A DNA stretch of 64,000 nt from Paraflavitalea soli (GCF_003555545.1 NZ_CP032157.1:5336546-5400545), one strand, 5' to 3'. Counted from the stretch's first letter, positions 1 through 8,658 are shown. Notes: generated by a model not told the origin, from the sequence alone. Made by a program: numbers and translations.

Positions 1-320
1 CCATGCTCCTGCACAAACGCTTCCAGGGAAGCATTGTCGGGATAATAGGCTTTTACATTCGACTGGTATTTAGCGTTGGTGCTGCTCCACACAGAATACG
101 TTTCAGCAAAAAGCCTTCCGGTATCCAGCGTAAATACACTGACAGGCAGGCTATTGCTTAATATTTCGTGGGCAATCACCTGGTCTTCAAAACTAAAACT
201 GGTAGAAAAGGTCACCTGCCCCGGAAACTGCTTTGCCAGCAATGACAAAAACTCAGTAAGAGGTAGTCCACTTGACTGGTAGGTTAATTCGGGGATATAT
301 GTTTGGAGTGACGTATTCAT
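1..320 (-). CDS. cysH: CysH-family (phospho)adenylyl-sulfate reductase, N-terminal part
   Basis: First 106 codons of an assimilatory APS/PAPS reductase; the rest lies beyond the left edge. The family reduces activated sulfate to sulfite in the cytoplasm for cysteine synthesis. The reading frame opens at ATG 320-318. It shows FSTSFSFEDQVI (residues 38-49), the nucleotide-binding PP-loop-like segment, followed by VFTLDTGRLF (62-71) and VKAYYPD, in the order and spacing of CysH. The C-terminal half, which holds the catalytic cysteine and any iron-sulfur cysteines, is not visible, so APS and PAPS types cannot be told apart. A consensus promoter and a 17-bp palindrome lie upstream, suggesting a regulated first gene of a sulfate-assimilation operon. 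Confidence 0.85.
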   Translation of the reverse strand, partial: MNTSLQTYIPELTYQSSGLPLTEFLSLLAKQFPGQVTFSTSFSFEDQVIAHEILSNSLPVSVFTLDTGRLFAETYSVWSSTNAKYQSNVKAYYPDNASLEAFVQEH

Positions 321-480
321 GTATATTGACTATTCAGCGGTAATAAAAGATAAAGACGGGGAAAGACAAATACTAACAGGAGTATGAATCAACAGCAACA
401 ACAATAGTTGTAACAATATGAGAAGGTATTGTATTGCATCGCGATGGTGTGTAGCATGAAAAAAATCGTTGACTCAGTAA

Positions 481-511
481 CAAAGATAAGGCCCGGTGCG
501 GAAACAGACAA
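481..511 (-). promoter_or_regulatory. Bacteroidetes-type promoter for cysH
   Basis: On the minus strand TTG (511-509) is followed after 20 bases by TATCTTTG (488-481), matching the TAnnTTTG -7 box. Transcription would start near 475, giving a leader of about 155 nt before the cysH ATG at 320. No riboswitch was recognised in that leader. Confidence 0.6.
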
Positions 512-516
512 CTTTT

Positions 517-533
517 TCTACCTCTCAGGTAGA
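517..533. promoter_or_regulatory. 17-bp palindrome upstream of the cysH promoter
   Basis: TCTACCT-ctc-AGGTAGA is a perfect 7-bp inverted repeat with a 3-base centre. It sits 5 bp upstream of the -33 TTG of the cysH promoter, at about -40 to -57, the usual place for an activator site. It could instead be a small stem-loop at the end of the preceding gene, but no T-run follows it on the minus strand. Confidence 0.45.
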
Positions 534-593
534 CTAATAAGGATTTTAACAAATGCAACGGCTAATGAATGTTAGTTTGATCTCCCGCCTGCA

Positions 594-1706
594 TTATTTC
601 GATGATACACAACGGAATCCGGTATGCTCCAGGCCCGTGTCGGGGGAGGTTTTCATGCGTGAAGTCACACGATACCCTTTGCAATAGGAAGCATTACACA
701 TAAATGATCCGCCCCGCACTACTTTCTTGGGCACAGTAGGCTCCATGGGGTCATTGCTTTGGGCAGGCCCTGCAGGATCAGTAGCAACGGTATTTTTCTG
801 TGCAGCATACCAGTTTGCATCATACCAGTCACTGCACCATTCCCATACATTGCCAGCCATATCGTACAATCCGAAAACATTGGGTGCAAAGGATTGCACA
901 GGCGCCAGTGACTGGTACTGATCCCAGCCGGTATTTTTATCGGGAAAACTGCCTTGCCAGGTATTGGCTTTTGGCTTGCCTGTTTCTATATCTTCCGTGC
1001 CCCAGGGATAAACAGCTTGCTGCAGGCCTCCCCTGGCGGCGTATTCCCATTCGGCTTCAGAAGGCAGCCTCTTGCCTGCCCATTTAGCATAGGCCATAGC
1101 ATCATACCAGGAAATATGTACAACGGGATAATGATCTTTGCCTTTAATACTGCTTCCAGGCCCCTGGGGGTGCTGCCAGTTGGCCCCTTTTTTCCAGGAC
1201 CACCATTGTGAGACATCGTCTAACGGTACCGCATGAGCAGGTGGTGTAAATACAAGAGAGGAAGGCACCAGCACATCATCCGATGGCCTGGCCGTACCCG
1301 GGGGAACCTGCTTTTTGATCTCCTCCCAATCTGGCTTTTTTTCTGCCGTGGTAATATAACCGGTGGCTTTTACAAACTGGCGAAACTGTGCATTGGTCAC
1401 TTCTGTAGCATCGATCCAGAAGCCTGATACCGTTACTGTATGTTGGGGATATTCATCGGGGCGGCCTTCATTGTCTGTTGCACCCATGCCATATGAATGG
1501 CCGGCTATCCATACCATGCCTTTGTGAGAAACACTGTCTGTGGAGGCAAAGGAACTATCAGTAGCACCTGCCGGAAATCGCGCAGGCAGGTTGGACTCAC
1601 AAGAGACCGCTGTGTCTTTTTTTGCGGAAGTGTCCACTTTCGGATCGGCAGACTGGCAGGCACCAATACAACCCAGTACAACATAAAACAGCAGGCTTCT
1701 TTTCAT
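594..1706 (-). CDS. formylglycine-generating enzyme (SUMF1 family) lipoprotein
   Basis: 370-residue FGE-sulfatase-domain protein with a lipoprotein signal (MKRSLLFYVVLGCIGAC; lipobox cysteine at about 17), so probably anchored in the cell envelope. ATG at 1706 is chosen because the longer frame begins with GTG and adds only three residues before the signal peptide. The domain starts at GMVWIAGHSYGMG, with WIDATEVTNAQF, RLPSEAEWEYAARGG and MAGNVWEWCSDW. The C-terminal RGGSFMCNASYC keeps both cysteines (337 and 342) that bind copper and do the oxidation in true FGEs; most relatives of this fold lack them. It should convert a sulfatase Cys to formylglycine, but no sulfatase is in view. It follows the chitinase stop by 20 nt, so the two are probably cotranscribed. 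Confidence 0.85.
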   Translation of the reverse strand: MKRSLLFYVVLGCIGACQSADPKVDTSAKKDTAVSCESNLPARFPAGATDSSFASTDSVSHKGMVWIAGHSYGMGATDNEGRPDEYPQHTVTVSGFWIDATEVTNAQFRQFVKATGYITTAEKKPDWEEIKKQVPPGTARPSDDVLVPSSLVFTPPAHAVPLDDVSQWWSWKKGANWQHPQGPGSSIKGKDHYPVVHISWYDAMAYAKWAGKRLPSEAEWEYAARGGLQQAVYPWGTEDIETGKPKANTWQGSFPDKNTGWDQYQSLAPVQSFAPNVFGLYDMAGNVWEWCSDWYDANWYAAQKNTVATDPAGPAQSNDPMEPTVPKKVVRGGSFMCNASYCKGYRVTSRMKTSPDTGLEHTGFRCVSSK

Positions 1707-1726
1707 ACGGCCCACAATTTAAGCCA

Positions 1727-2839
1727 TTACTTTCTTTTTCGTTTTTTGGCGTTATCTATGGCATCCAACAGTCCGTTTTCAGGCTTGTCGAGTGTAAGCT
1801 CCCAAAACATAATGCCATTCAACCCTTTGTCCAGGGCATAGTTCGTTTTGAGGTCGAGGGAAAGACTGTCATCGAAAGTGGCAAAGAGTTTTTTATCTGC
1901 ATTATAAGCATAGGGGGCTTTGGCTATATCATCCCAATAAAAAGCATATCCTTTGTCCCGGGAGATCGTTTGCGGAAATATTTTATACGGTACAAAGCTT
2001 TTGAATTTGGCAGGGCGGTTGAGGCCATTGTTGACGCTATCGGCCCCTTCAAATACACGGGCATAAAAAGCAGCGCCGATCACCAGTTTATTCCTGGGTA
2101 TACCCAGCGAGTCGAGGTAGCGCACGGCATTGTCCGTCGATTCTTTTTGTGCAGGGGTTGAATAAAGGCCCGGATGATGGCCAGTTACCGTACTATACCC
2201 ATTGATGAGGTCATAGCTCATGATATTCACCCGGTCGATCACCGGCATCACCTTTTTCCATTCGATGGATTCCTGCAGGAATTTGGTAAAGCCGCCAGCC
2301 GCAAAGCTGATCTCCTGTTTTTTGCCCAGGGCCTTGCGTAGAGCAATGACCAGCTCGGTAAAATTGGGTCTGTCCTCCACTTTATATGGATGCCCGGGAT
2401 GCCCCTCAATAGCGGGATACTCCCAATCGAGATCAATACCATCAGTGCCTAATTTATCCGTCCACTCTTTTACCGATTGGGCAAATTCATCGCGCCCTTC
2501 CCGGGTGGCAAATACATCAGAGCAGGTTTTACAACCTCCCCATCCGCCGAGTGACAACAATATCTTTAGCGAGGGATTCTTTTCTTTGAGCGATACCAGC
2601 TTTTTAATAACCGGCTCTCCATTGCCAACAAAAAGCTGGTTGTCTTTCAGGTGGCAGAAGCTGTAAATAATATGCGTGAGCTTTTGAACATCGTACTTAT
2701 CTATTTCAGTGAGGTTGCCGGAGTAATAGGCCAGCACGGCCAGTGGTTGTTTGGCATTCCTGCCAGCTGTCTTTTGCGCCTGGCATAAGCTGGTGATCAA
2801 TAACAGTACAAGGAGTTTGGCAAGGTGTGGTAACATCAT
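1727..2839 (-). CDS. GH18 chitinase, secreted
   Basis: 370-residue glycoside hydrolase family 18 protein that should cleave beta-1,4-N-acetylglucosamine chains by substrate-assisted catalysis. A signal peptide (MMLPHLAKLLVLLLITSLCQAQ region) precedes a single catalytic TIM barrel. KILLSLGGWGG (about 92-102) is the substrate-binding strand, and DGIDLDWEYP carries the DxxDxDxE motif with catalytic acid Glu140. RVNIMSYD and the late GIMFWELTLD strand complete the barrel. There is no carbohydrate-binding module and no T9SS sorting domain, so it probably stays periplasmic or leaves by another route. An ATG at 2836 is equally possible. The gene is the first of a likely two-gene unit with the FGE protein downstream. 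Confidence 0.9.
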   Translation of the reverse strand: MMLPHLAKLLVLLLITSLCQAQKTAGRNAKQPLAVLAYYSGNLTEIDKYDVQKLTHIIYSFCHLKDNQLFVGNGEPVIKKLVSLKEKNPSLKILLSLGGWGGCKTCSDVFATREGRDEFAQSVKEWTDKLGTDGIDLDWEYPAIEGHPGHPYKVEDRPNFTELVIALRKALGKKQEISFAAGGFTKFLQESIEWKKVMPVIDRVNIMSYDLINGYSTVTGHHPGLYSTPAQKESTDNAVRYLDSLGIPRNKLVIGAAFYARVFEGADSVNNGLNRPAKFKSFVPYKIFPQTISRDKGYAFYWDDIAKAPYAYNADKKLFATFDDSLSLDLKTNYALDKGLNGIMFWELTLDKPENGLLDAIDNAKKRKRK

Positions 2840-2912
2840 GTATGAATTTACACAATTAATGTGCCTGCAAATGGAAAAATGTAACTACAGAGGAGCTCCT
2901 AAAACCCTTTTT

Positions 2913-3374
2913 TTACAACAACTCACCAATTTGTTCTGCAATTATTTTGGATTTTATGATAAGGTTACCGCCAGATTTTGTAGTCTTTTCCAGCAACCTG
3001 ATATATGCCGGTCCTTGCAATTTAGGAGCTGCCGACATAATTATCCGGCCAAAAATATTGTACTGACTCGTAGCAGGGTTTAATTGTTCAATTGAATTGT
3101 TTACCTGACTGACAGCCTTTAAGAATTTTTTCCCTTTTAATTCGATAAAGACAGCACGTGTTTTATTTTCAGCTGGAACAATCAACAAAAAGTCACATCT
3201 TTCAGTATTATTTTCCTTGATCAGACAACCGTCAAGATCATATTTCTGTACAATACGATTCAAATTATTGATAAGCCTATATTGACTTTGACTTTCGCCA
3301 TGGGCATCCTTACACACTATAATACTATCCTTTTCATGCCCTTTATTCAACAAACACCGTTCAGCTAAATTCAT
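2913..3374 (-). CDS. small PD-(D/E)xK-like protein, putative nuclease partner of the ATPase
   Basis: 153-residue protein of no recognised family. The core reads RCDFLLIVP (59-67) and then AVFIELKGKKF (74-84), giving Asp61, Glu78 and Lys80 in the D-x16-E-x-K spacing of PD-(D/E)xK nucleases. The helix after it (AVSQVNNSIEQL) carries Gln90 and Gln97, as the QxxxY-type helix often does in that fold. It lacks a signal peptide and membrane segment, so it is cytoplasmic. Its ATG overlaps the stop of the upstream ATPase by 4 nt (ATGA), which implies coupled translation and a shared function. The nuclease assignment is inferred from motif and spacing; a non-catalytic member of the fold cannot be excluded. 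Base composition is lower in G+C than its neighbours. Confidence 0.7.
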   Translation of the reverse strand: MNLAERCLLNKGHEKDSIIVCKDAHGESQSQYRLINNLNRIVQKYDLDGCLIKENNTERCDFLLIVPAENKTRAVFIELKGKKFLKAVSQVNNSIEQLNPATSQYNIFGRIIMSAAPKLQGPAYIRLLEKTTKSGGNLIIKSKIIAEQIGELL

Positions 3375-4423
3375 TGTCCACGCATTTTTATAGTTGCCAG
3401 GCTTTCCATGGTATCTCCGATGATCTCTGATATCTTATCGATTTCCTCGGTATTGATCAGTTGCGTCTCTTCATCCATAATTGATCTCACAGTACCGTTT
3501 TCTACAAACCAGGCCCCTATCCCGGAAGGATCCAACCACAACTCACGAGGAACAATCTCATTGGTTTGCAGGTGTTTGCTACCTACCTGGAAAGCATAAA
3601 TAAGATTATTGATAGCCGTAAGCGTATACGGACTATGCGTAGTTATAGAAAGATGAAAATCCAAAGGAGCGATTTTCTCAATTACGAACTTCAACAGATC
3701 GTTTTGAGTGAATGGGAAAAGCGACAATTCCGGTTCTTCAATTGAAACATATATTTTTTTGTCGTTTACTCTACTTTCTATTTTGGAAGTCAGCCAGTCT
3801 AAGGCAAGTAATAATGGCACCGTAGTTTGCATCCCATTGGAAGCCTCACTCAAGGTGATGAATTTTCCGTTCTTTAATTCCAGGATATCCCTTCCATCCC
3901 TGTAATGGTAGGTAACTTCATCGAGAAAATTAAACTTCCTGGACTTAATTTCTGCCCTTGCCTTTTGAAAAAGCAAACCAAAATCTGTTACATACCGGGG
4001 AATAGGTGTTTGTTCCCGTATAAAAAAGAAGGATGAATTAGCTATCAAGGGTATCAATGTTCGTTCGGCAGGTACATACATTGAATTGGACAGACGGCTA
4101 TAAACCGATGGGGACTCGGCAACAACAAATACATTTTCGTCCTTATCCAAAAGGGCTTCACTGCCTTTTGGGCTTTTAATAAGAATGCTTGTATCCTCTT
4201 CAAAAAAGCTCGAAAGATTCAATTCCTCCAAAAGCTTTCCCTTCAATTGGGTATTGCCTATTCCAGACTTCCTGTTTTCTGCATCACTCATAACAGCACT
4301 TATTACCTTGGCAATAGTGCTTTTACCGCTGCCCTGCGGACCAATGAATATATTTATCTTCTTGAGTTCAATTTCTGCACTTCTGACAGGGCCGAAGTTC
4401 TTGATAATAAGCGTTTCTGACAT
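3371..4423 (-). CDS. ABC/SMC-type ATPase (AAA_15/AAA_21-like) of a two-gene module
   Basis: 350-residue ATP-binding protein of the OLD/RecF/SMC-like class. Walker A is GPQGSGKST (28-36), preceded by the typical LIIKNFGPVRSAEIEL start. YVPAERT (116-122) is the motif common in AAA_15 proteins. LSEASNGMQ (191-199) is the ABC signature, IYVSIEEPELSLFP (224-237) is Walker B with Glu229/Glu230, and TTHSPYTL contains the H-loop His263. It ends about 85 residues after the H-loop, with no TOPRIM domain as in OLD or GajA and no long coiled coil as in SMC. Any nuclease activity must therefore come from the partner gene, which overlaps its stop by 4 nt. The pairing recalls defence modules in which an ATPase controls an effector (Septu, PARIS), but the partner fold differs. 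Confidence 0.8.
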   Translation of the reverse strand: MSETLIIKNFGPVRSAEIELKKINIFIGPQGSGKSTIAKVISAVMSDAENRKSGIGNTQLKGKLLEELNLSSFFEEDTSILIKSPKGSEALLDKDENVFVVAESPSVYSRLSNSMYVPAERTLIPLIANSSFFFIREQTPIPRYVTDFGLLFQKARAEIKSRKFNFLDEVTYHYRDGRDILELKNGKFITLSEASNGMQTTVPLLLALDWLTSKIESRVNDKKIYVSIEEPELSLFPFTQNDLLKFVIEKIAPLDFHLSITTHSPYTLTAINNLIYAFQVGSKHLQTNEIVPRELWLDPSGIGAWFVENGTVRSIMDEETQLINTEEIDKISEIIGDTMESLATIKMRGQ

Positions 4424-4450
4424 ATAATTCAGTATTAGCTAATGTAACAA

Positions 4451-4486
4451 AAAAGCGAAACACCACTGTAGTGGAGCCTCGCTTTT
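4451..4486 (-). terminator. rho-independent terminator of the aconitase gene
   Basis: Arms AAAAGCGA (4451-4458) and TCGCTTTT (4479-4486) are complementary and enclose a second hairpin CCACT-gt-AGTGG (4463-4474). On the minus strand the stem ends in a T-run, so it ends transcripts from aconitase and separates them from the ATPase gene that starts at 4423. Confidence 0.75.
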
Positions 4487-4534
4487 CTGTATCACAAACA
4501 AATATACTAAATTATTTAGTTATCTCTAACTTTT

Positions 4535-6802
4535 TTATTTCTTCGCAAACTGGCTGCGGATCACGTTCAACGCTCCACCTGCTTTGAACCATTCGATCTG
4601 TGGTTCATTGTAAGTGTGGTTGAGAACGATAGAATCTTTTGATCCGTCGGCATGATTGGCCACTAAAGTCAGGGGTGTGCCAGGCTTAAAGGTGGTAAGA
4701 CCCAGGATATCAAAAGTGTCGTCTTCCTGGATCTTATCGTAATCTTCCTTATTGGCAAACGTGAGCGCCAGCATACCCTGTTTCTTCAGGTTCGTTTCGT
4801 GAATACGGGCAAAGCTCCGTACAATGATCGCGCGTACACCCAGGTGACGGGGTTCCATAGCCGCGTGCTCACGGCTGCTGCCCTCACCATAGTTCTCGTC
4901 GCCCACTACTACTGTGAAAACGCCGGCGGCTTTGTAAGCACGCTGGGTAGCAGGCACAGCACCATAAGCACCGGTCAGTTCATTCTTCACTGAATCGGTC
5001 TTGTCATTGAAGAAATTCACCGCGCCGATCAGCATATTGTTGCTGATATTATCCAGGTGGCCACGGAATTTCAACCAGGGACCCGCCATGGAGATATGGT
5101 CAGTAGTACATTTTCCTTTGGCTTTGATCAGCAGTCTCAAGCCTTTCAGGTCAGTGCCTTCCCAGGCAGCAAAGGGTTCCAGCAATTGCAAACGCTGGGA
5201 ATCAGGTTTTACAATTACCTGGATACCGCTGCCATCAGCAGCAGGCGCCTGGTAACCGGGATCATCTACAGAGAATCCTTTTGGAGGCAGTTCTACACCC
5301 GTAGGCTCATCCAGCATCACTTCCTTGCCTTCACTATTCTTCAGTTTATCTTTCAGCGGATTGAAAGTAAGGTCGCCGGCAATCGCAAAAGCAGTTACCA
5401 GTTCGGGAGAAGCCACAAAAGCGTGGGTAGAAGCCAAACCATCATTACGTTTCGCAAAATTGCGGTTGAAAGAAGTGATGATGGAGTTCTTACGGTTGGG
5501 ATCGTCGATATGGCGGGCCCATTGACCAATACAGGGACCGCAGGCATTGGCCAGTACCACACCACCAATTTCGTCGAAGGTTTTCAGGAAACCATCTTTC
5601 TCAATGGTAAAGCGCACCAGTTCAGAACCAGGGGTAATGGTAAATTCAGCCTTGGTCTTTAATTTTTTATCGATCGCCTGTTGGGCCAGGGAGGCCGAAC
5701 GGCTGATGTCTTCATAAGAAGAGTTGGTGCAGGAACCGATGAGGGCTACTTCCAGCTTCTCGGGCCAGTTGTTGGCTTTTACCGCTTCTGCAAATTTGCT
5801 GATGGGCCAGGCAAGGTCTGGTGTGAACGGACCATTTACGTGGGGCTCCAGCTCATTCAGGTCAATCTCGATCAACTGATCATAATATTTGGCAGGATCA
5901 GCATATACTTCATCATCGGGACGCAGGTGCTCGCGGATGCCATCGGCCAGGGCTGCTACTTCTTCGCGTTCGGTAGCTTTCAGGTATTCGGCCATCTTCT
6001 TGTCGTAAGCAAAAATGGAGCAGGTAGCGCCAATTTCAGCACCCATGTTACAGATAGTTCCTTTACCGGTAGCGCTGAGGCTATCGGCGCCGGGGCCAAA
6101 ATATTCTACAATAGCACCGGTACCACCTTTTACGGTCAGGATGCCGGCTACTTTCAGGATCACGTCTTTGGCAGAAGCCCAGCCGCTCAGTTTGCCGGTG
6201 AGCTTTACACCGATCAGTTTGGGCATTTTAAGCTCCCAGGCCAATCCGGCCATTACGTCTACCGCATCTGCACCACCTACACCGATGGCCACCATACCCA
6301 ATCCACCCGCGTTGGGCGTATGGGAGTCGGTACCGATCATCATACCGCCGGGGAATGCATAATTTTCTAATACAACCTGGTGAATGATGCCGGCACCTGG
6401 TTTCCAGAATCCGATGCCATATTTATTGGAAATAGAGGCCAAAAAGTCATATACTTCTTTATTTACATCCAGGGCCGTTTTCAGATCCTCATTGGCGCCT
6501 GTTTTTGCCTGTATCAGGTGATCGCAATGCACCGTAGAAGGCACAGCTACTTTGGCACGGCCGCAGGTACTGAATTGCAACAAAGCCATCTGGGCGGTAG
6601 CATCCTGCATGGCCACGCGGTCTGGCGCGAAATCTACATAATCCTTACCCCGCTCATAGGCTGTTCCGGCTGGAACAAACAGGTGGGAATACAAAATCTT
6701 TTCTGCTAATGTCAAGGGCTTGCCTACCAGCTTACGGGCTTCTGCTATGTGAGCAGGCATGGCCGCGTAGAGCTTTTTAATTAGATCCAGATCAAAAACC
6801 AT
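4535..6802 (-). CDS. acn: aconitate hydratase
   Basis: 755-residue aconitase of the mitochondrial-like type that interconverts citrate and isocitrate in the TCA cycle through a [4Fe-4S] cluster. ATG at 6802 ([12 protein letters not shown]) is chosen; the longer frame to 6856 adds 18 residues unlike the family. The cluster cysteines are seen in [11 protein letters not shown] and, closely spaced, in [12 protein letters not shown]. Other landmarks are the substrate-binding [13 protein letters not shown] and the C-terminal swivel domain with [15 protein letters not shown]. The protein is cytoplasmic and full length. It is monocistronic, with its own terminator at 4451-4486 and a -7 box at 6895-6902. 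Isocitrate dehydrogenase and malate dehydrogenase are also in the window but are not linked to it. Confidence 0.95.
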   Translation of the reverse strand: MVFDLDLIKKLYAAMPAHIAEARKLVGKPLTLAEKILYSHLFVPAGTAYERGKDYVDFAPDRVAMQDATAQMALLQFSTCGRAKVAVPSTVHCDHLIQAKTGANEDLKTALDVNKEVYDFLASISNKYGIGFWKPGAGIIHQVVLENYAFPGGMMIGTDSHTPNAGGLGMVAIGVGGADAVDVMAGLAWELKMPKLIGVKLTGKLSGWASAKDVILKVAGILTVKGGTGAIVEYFGPGADSLSATGKGTICNMGAEIGATCSIFAYDKKMAEYLKATEREEVAALADGIREHLRPDDEVYADPAKYYDQLIEIDLNELEPHVNGPFTPDLAWPISKFAEAVKANNWPEKLEVALIGSCTNSSYEDISRSASLAQQAIDKKLKTKAEFTITPGSELVRFTIEKDGFLKTFDEIGGVVLANACGPCIGQWARHIDDPNRKNSIITSFNRNFAKRNDGLASTHAFVASPELVTAFAIAGDLTFNPLKDKLKNSEGKEVMLDEPTGVELPPKGFSVDDPGYQAPAADGSGIQVIVKPDSQRLQLLEPFAAWEGTDLKGLRLLIKAKGKCTTDHISMAGPWLKFRGHLDNISNNMLIGAVNFFNDKTDSVKNELTGAYGAVPATQRAYKAAGVFTVVVGDENYGEGSSREHAAMEPRHLGVRAIIVRSFARIHETNLKKQGMLALTFANKEDYDKIQEDDTFDILGLTTFKPGTPLTLVANHADGSKDSIVLNHTYNEPQIEWFKAGGALNVIRSQFAKK

Positions 6803-6894
6803 GTTAAATATTTTATATTTTAATATACGATCACTCCTTCCTGAGCTCCCAACCACAATTCCCTCATAAACGTACCTTTCTCATAATTTCGGTG

Positions 6895-6902
6895 CAAATT
6901 TA
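6895..6902 (-). promoter_or_regulatory. -7 box of the aconitase promoter
   Basis: TAAATTTG on the minus strand fits TAnnTTTG and lies about 93 nt upstream of the chosen ATG. No clear TTTG -33 element is found at the usual spacing, so the call is tentative. Confidence 0.35.
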
Positions 6903-6969
6903 CCTAAAAAATAAATTATTGGTATAAACGGATATTAGGACAATGACTTAAAATGTATAAATTAGTACC

Positions 6970-7191
6970 ATGAATCGCTTGAGATTTTTTATAGAATGGC
7001 AGGCTTATGGTGTTTGCACCGCTATCGGTGAGCGTATGGGCATTGCCACCTCTCGCATTCGTACCTGGTTTGTCTATATCTCTTTCCTTACCATGGGATC
7101 CCCCCTTATCGTATATTTTGTACTTGCATTCTGGATGAACATTAAACGCTACATTTTATCCGTACGCCGCAATCCGTTGAAATACCAATAA
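6970..7191 (+). CDS. PspC-domain small membrane protein
   Basis: 73-residue protein of the PspC family, small inner-membrane proteins linked to envelope stress sensing in enterobacteria. It shows a short cytoplasmic start followed by GVCTAIGERMGIATSRIRTW, the usual GVxxGlAeylgi-type PspC opening. A single hydrophobic hairpin follows (FVYISFLTMGSPLIVYFVLAFW, about 43-64) and then a basic tail. No other psp gene is nearby, and in Bacteroidetes such proteins often stand alone, so its specific role is unknown. It is divergent from aconitase, about 170 bp away. Confidence 0.7.
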   Translation: MNRLRFFIEWQAYGVCTAIGERMGIATSRIRTWFVYISFLTMGSPLIVYFVLAFWMNIKRYILSVRRNPLKYQ

Positions 7192-7279
7192 TACCGACCT
7201 TCTCTGTATCCAACCCGACTTTGCTATACATCCTGTGATCGAATAGGTATTGCTTTAATAATCTGGTAAAGCCTGTACT

Positions 7280-8269
7280 TTGTTTCAATTTGATTACAAC
7301 ACCACCGACTATGAGCAGTTATTGCTCAAACTGGCAGAACAATTGAACATGCCTGTGCACAACAACCAGGTCATGTTCCCTCCTGCCATTGCAGATGGCA
7401 GCTTCATGTTCCTGCCACTCCCCAATGGGCTGCATGCCTGTATTACCAATTGTACTTTCAACCAGGATTGGCTCATTCACCGGAAGCGAAGTATCAATGG
7501 AGAATACTACATCCTCCGCATCGATGAACTGGTGATACCCGGCACGCTTGTCATTACTATTGATGATGAAAAGCTGAAGGAGAAAAATACCAGCAAATCT
7601 ATTGCGTACCTCACCAGTTCACACTTCGACTGGTCGTACCTGGGCACCGAGGGAGGCGGTTACCGTTCCATTGGCGTTTTATTCAACAAAGAATGGCTGG
7701 CCACCTACCTCGATATCCATACAGCCGAAGAGGTACTCTCCACCTATATCTCCCTGAAAGCAGAAAACTTCAATATTGAGCCGCTTGACAGCAAATACCG
7801 GCAGTGGATGCGCACCATTATGGAAGTGGACGACGACAGCCCCCTGCGGCTAACCATTATCCAAAACCGGATCATGCTCATGATCGAGCGTTTTTTCCTG
7901 CACCTCTATGAAAAGATGAAAAACCCCACTTTCCGCATTCCCCTTTCCCCGGAAGATATTAACCGGGTGATGCAGATCGAGGGCATTCTCACCAAGGATA
8001 TTTTCCAGCCCGCACCCTCCATACAACAATTGGCCAAAATGGTATCAATCAGCGAATCAAAGCTGAAAAAGGACTTCAAGACCATGTATGGCTTCCCCAT
8101 CTATGAATACTACCAAAAAGCCCGCATGCAGGCAGCACAGGACAAATTGCTTACCCGTAAATACTCTGTGAAAGAAGTCGCTATGGAACTGGGGTATGCC
8201 AACCTCAGCAACTTTACGATCGCTTTTAAAAAGGAATTTGGCGTGCTGCCCAGCCAGCTTTTGTCATAA
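7280..8269 (+). CDS. AraC-family transcriptional regulator
   Basis: 329-residue cytoplasmic DNA-binding regulator. The C-terminal 100 residues contain the two helix-turn-helix units of AraC/XylS proteins: SIQQLAKMVSISESKLKKDF and, after KARMQAAQDKLL, VKEVAMELGYANLSNFTIAF, followed by KKEFGVLPSQ. The N-terminal 220 residues have no cupin or periplasmic-binding signature that I recognise and probably form the ligand or dimer domain. The frame is closed by a stop at 7259-7261 and has no ATG near its start. TTG at 7280 is therefore used, with the first internal ATG only at residue 24 (7349). The target is unknown; no metabolic operon adjoins it. Confidence 0.85.
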   Translation: MFQFDYNTTDYEQLLLKLAEQLNMPVHNNQVMFPPAIADGSFMFLPLPNGLHACITNCTFNQDWLIHRKRSINGEYYILRIDELVIPGTLVITIDDEKLKEKNTSKSIAYLTSSHFDWSYLGTEGGGYRSIGVLFNKEWLATYLDIHTAEEVLSTYISLKAENFNIEPLDSKYRQWMRTIMEVDDDSPLRLTIIQNRIMLMIERFFLHLYEKMKNPTFRIPLSPEDINRVMQIEGILTKDIFQPAPSIQQLAKMVSISESKLKKDFKTMYGFPIYEYYQKARMQAAQDKLLTRKYSVKEVAMELGYANLSNFTIAFKKEFGVLPSQLLS

Positions 8270-8425
8270 AATGGAAATATTTTTCCACTATCCAGCCCTT
8301 TAACATATCCAATTGAACCATTCCAAACTGTAAATGGTTTTACAAAATTGCGTGCAAACGATTGAGTAAAGACTTTGCAGTTAGTATTGTACCCACATCA
8401 GGTAGCCCAACCAATAATTCAGGTA

Positions 8426-8588
8426 TAGTTTTGTGTATAGAAAGACCACTGAATGGAATTGAGATGAAGTCCCGTTTTTGATCCTGCAGAAACTATGGAA
8501 AACCACCGCTGGTCTGTTACACCTGACTGAAACCACGGATTCACCTTTGAAAACGTATTTAAAGCTTCCTTCCGTGGGAAGCTTTTTT
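8426..8588 (+). ncRNA. candidate small RNA in the 8270-8690 gap
   Basis: The 421-bp gap between the AraC gene and kdsA has no plausible reading frame. It contains a -7-like TAGTTTTG (8426-8433) and a strong hairpin terminator AAGCTTCC-N7-GGAAGCTT followed by T (8562-8588), which would bound an RNA of about 150 nt starting near 8439. AGACCA near the 5' end can pair with TGGTCT about 60 nt later. I do not recognise it as tmRNA, SRP RNA or RNase P RNA, and 6S RNA cannot be judged by eye. A -33 box is not evident, so a long 3' UTR of the AraC gene is the alternative. Confidence 0.3.
8561..8588 (+). terminator. hairpin terminator, plus strand
   Basis: AAGCTTCC and GGAAGCTT form a perfect 8-bp stem around a 7-base loop, followed by a run of T. 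It would end either the candidate small RNA or the AraC mRNA. Confidence 0.65.
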
Positions 8589-8624
8589 ACTCCACAAAAT
8601 TTTTAAGTGCTATACGGTCACATG

Positions 8625-8658
8625 AGAAAAAAGCTACTCTGCAAGGAGTAGCTTTTTC
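8625..8658. terminator. bidirectional terminator between AraC-side transcripts and kdsA
   Basis: AAAAAGCTACTC-tgcaag-GAGTAGCTTTTT is a 12-bp perfect stem with A-runs and T-runs on both flanks. On the minus strand it follows the kdsA stop at 8691 by about 33 nt. Confidence 0.8.

Noticed and set aside
373-558. 61-codon minus-strand frame upstream of cysH
   Set aside because: It covers the promoter and palindrome of cysH, lacks any domain, and its composition is not protein-like.
5681-6370. Antisense frame of about 230 codons inside aconitase
   Set aside because: Glycine/phenylalanine-rich mirror of the aconitase codons, without motifs.
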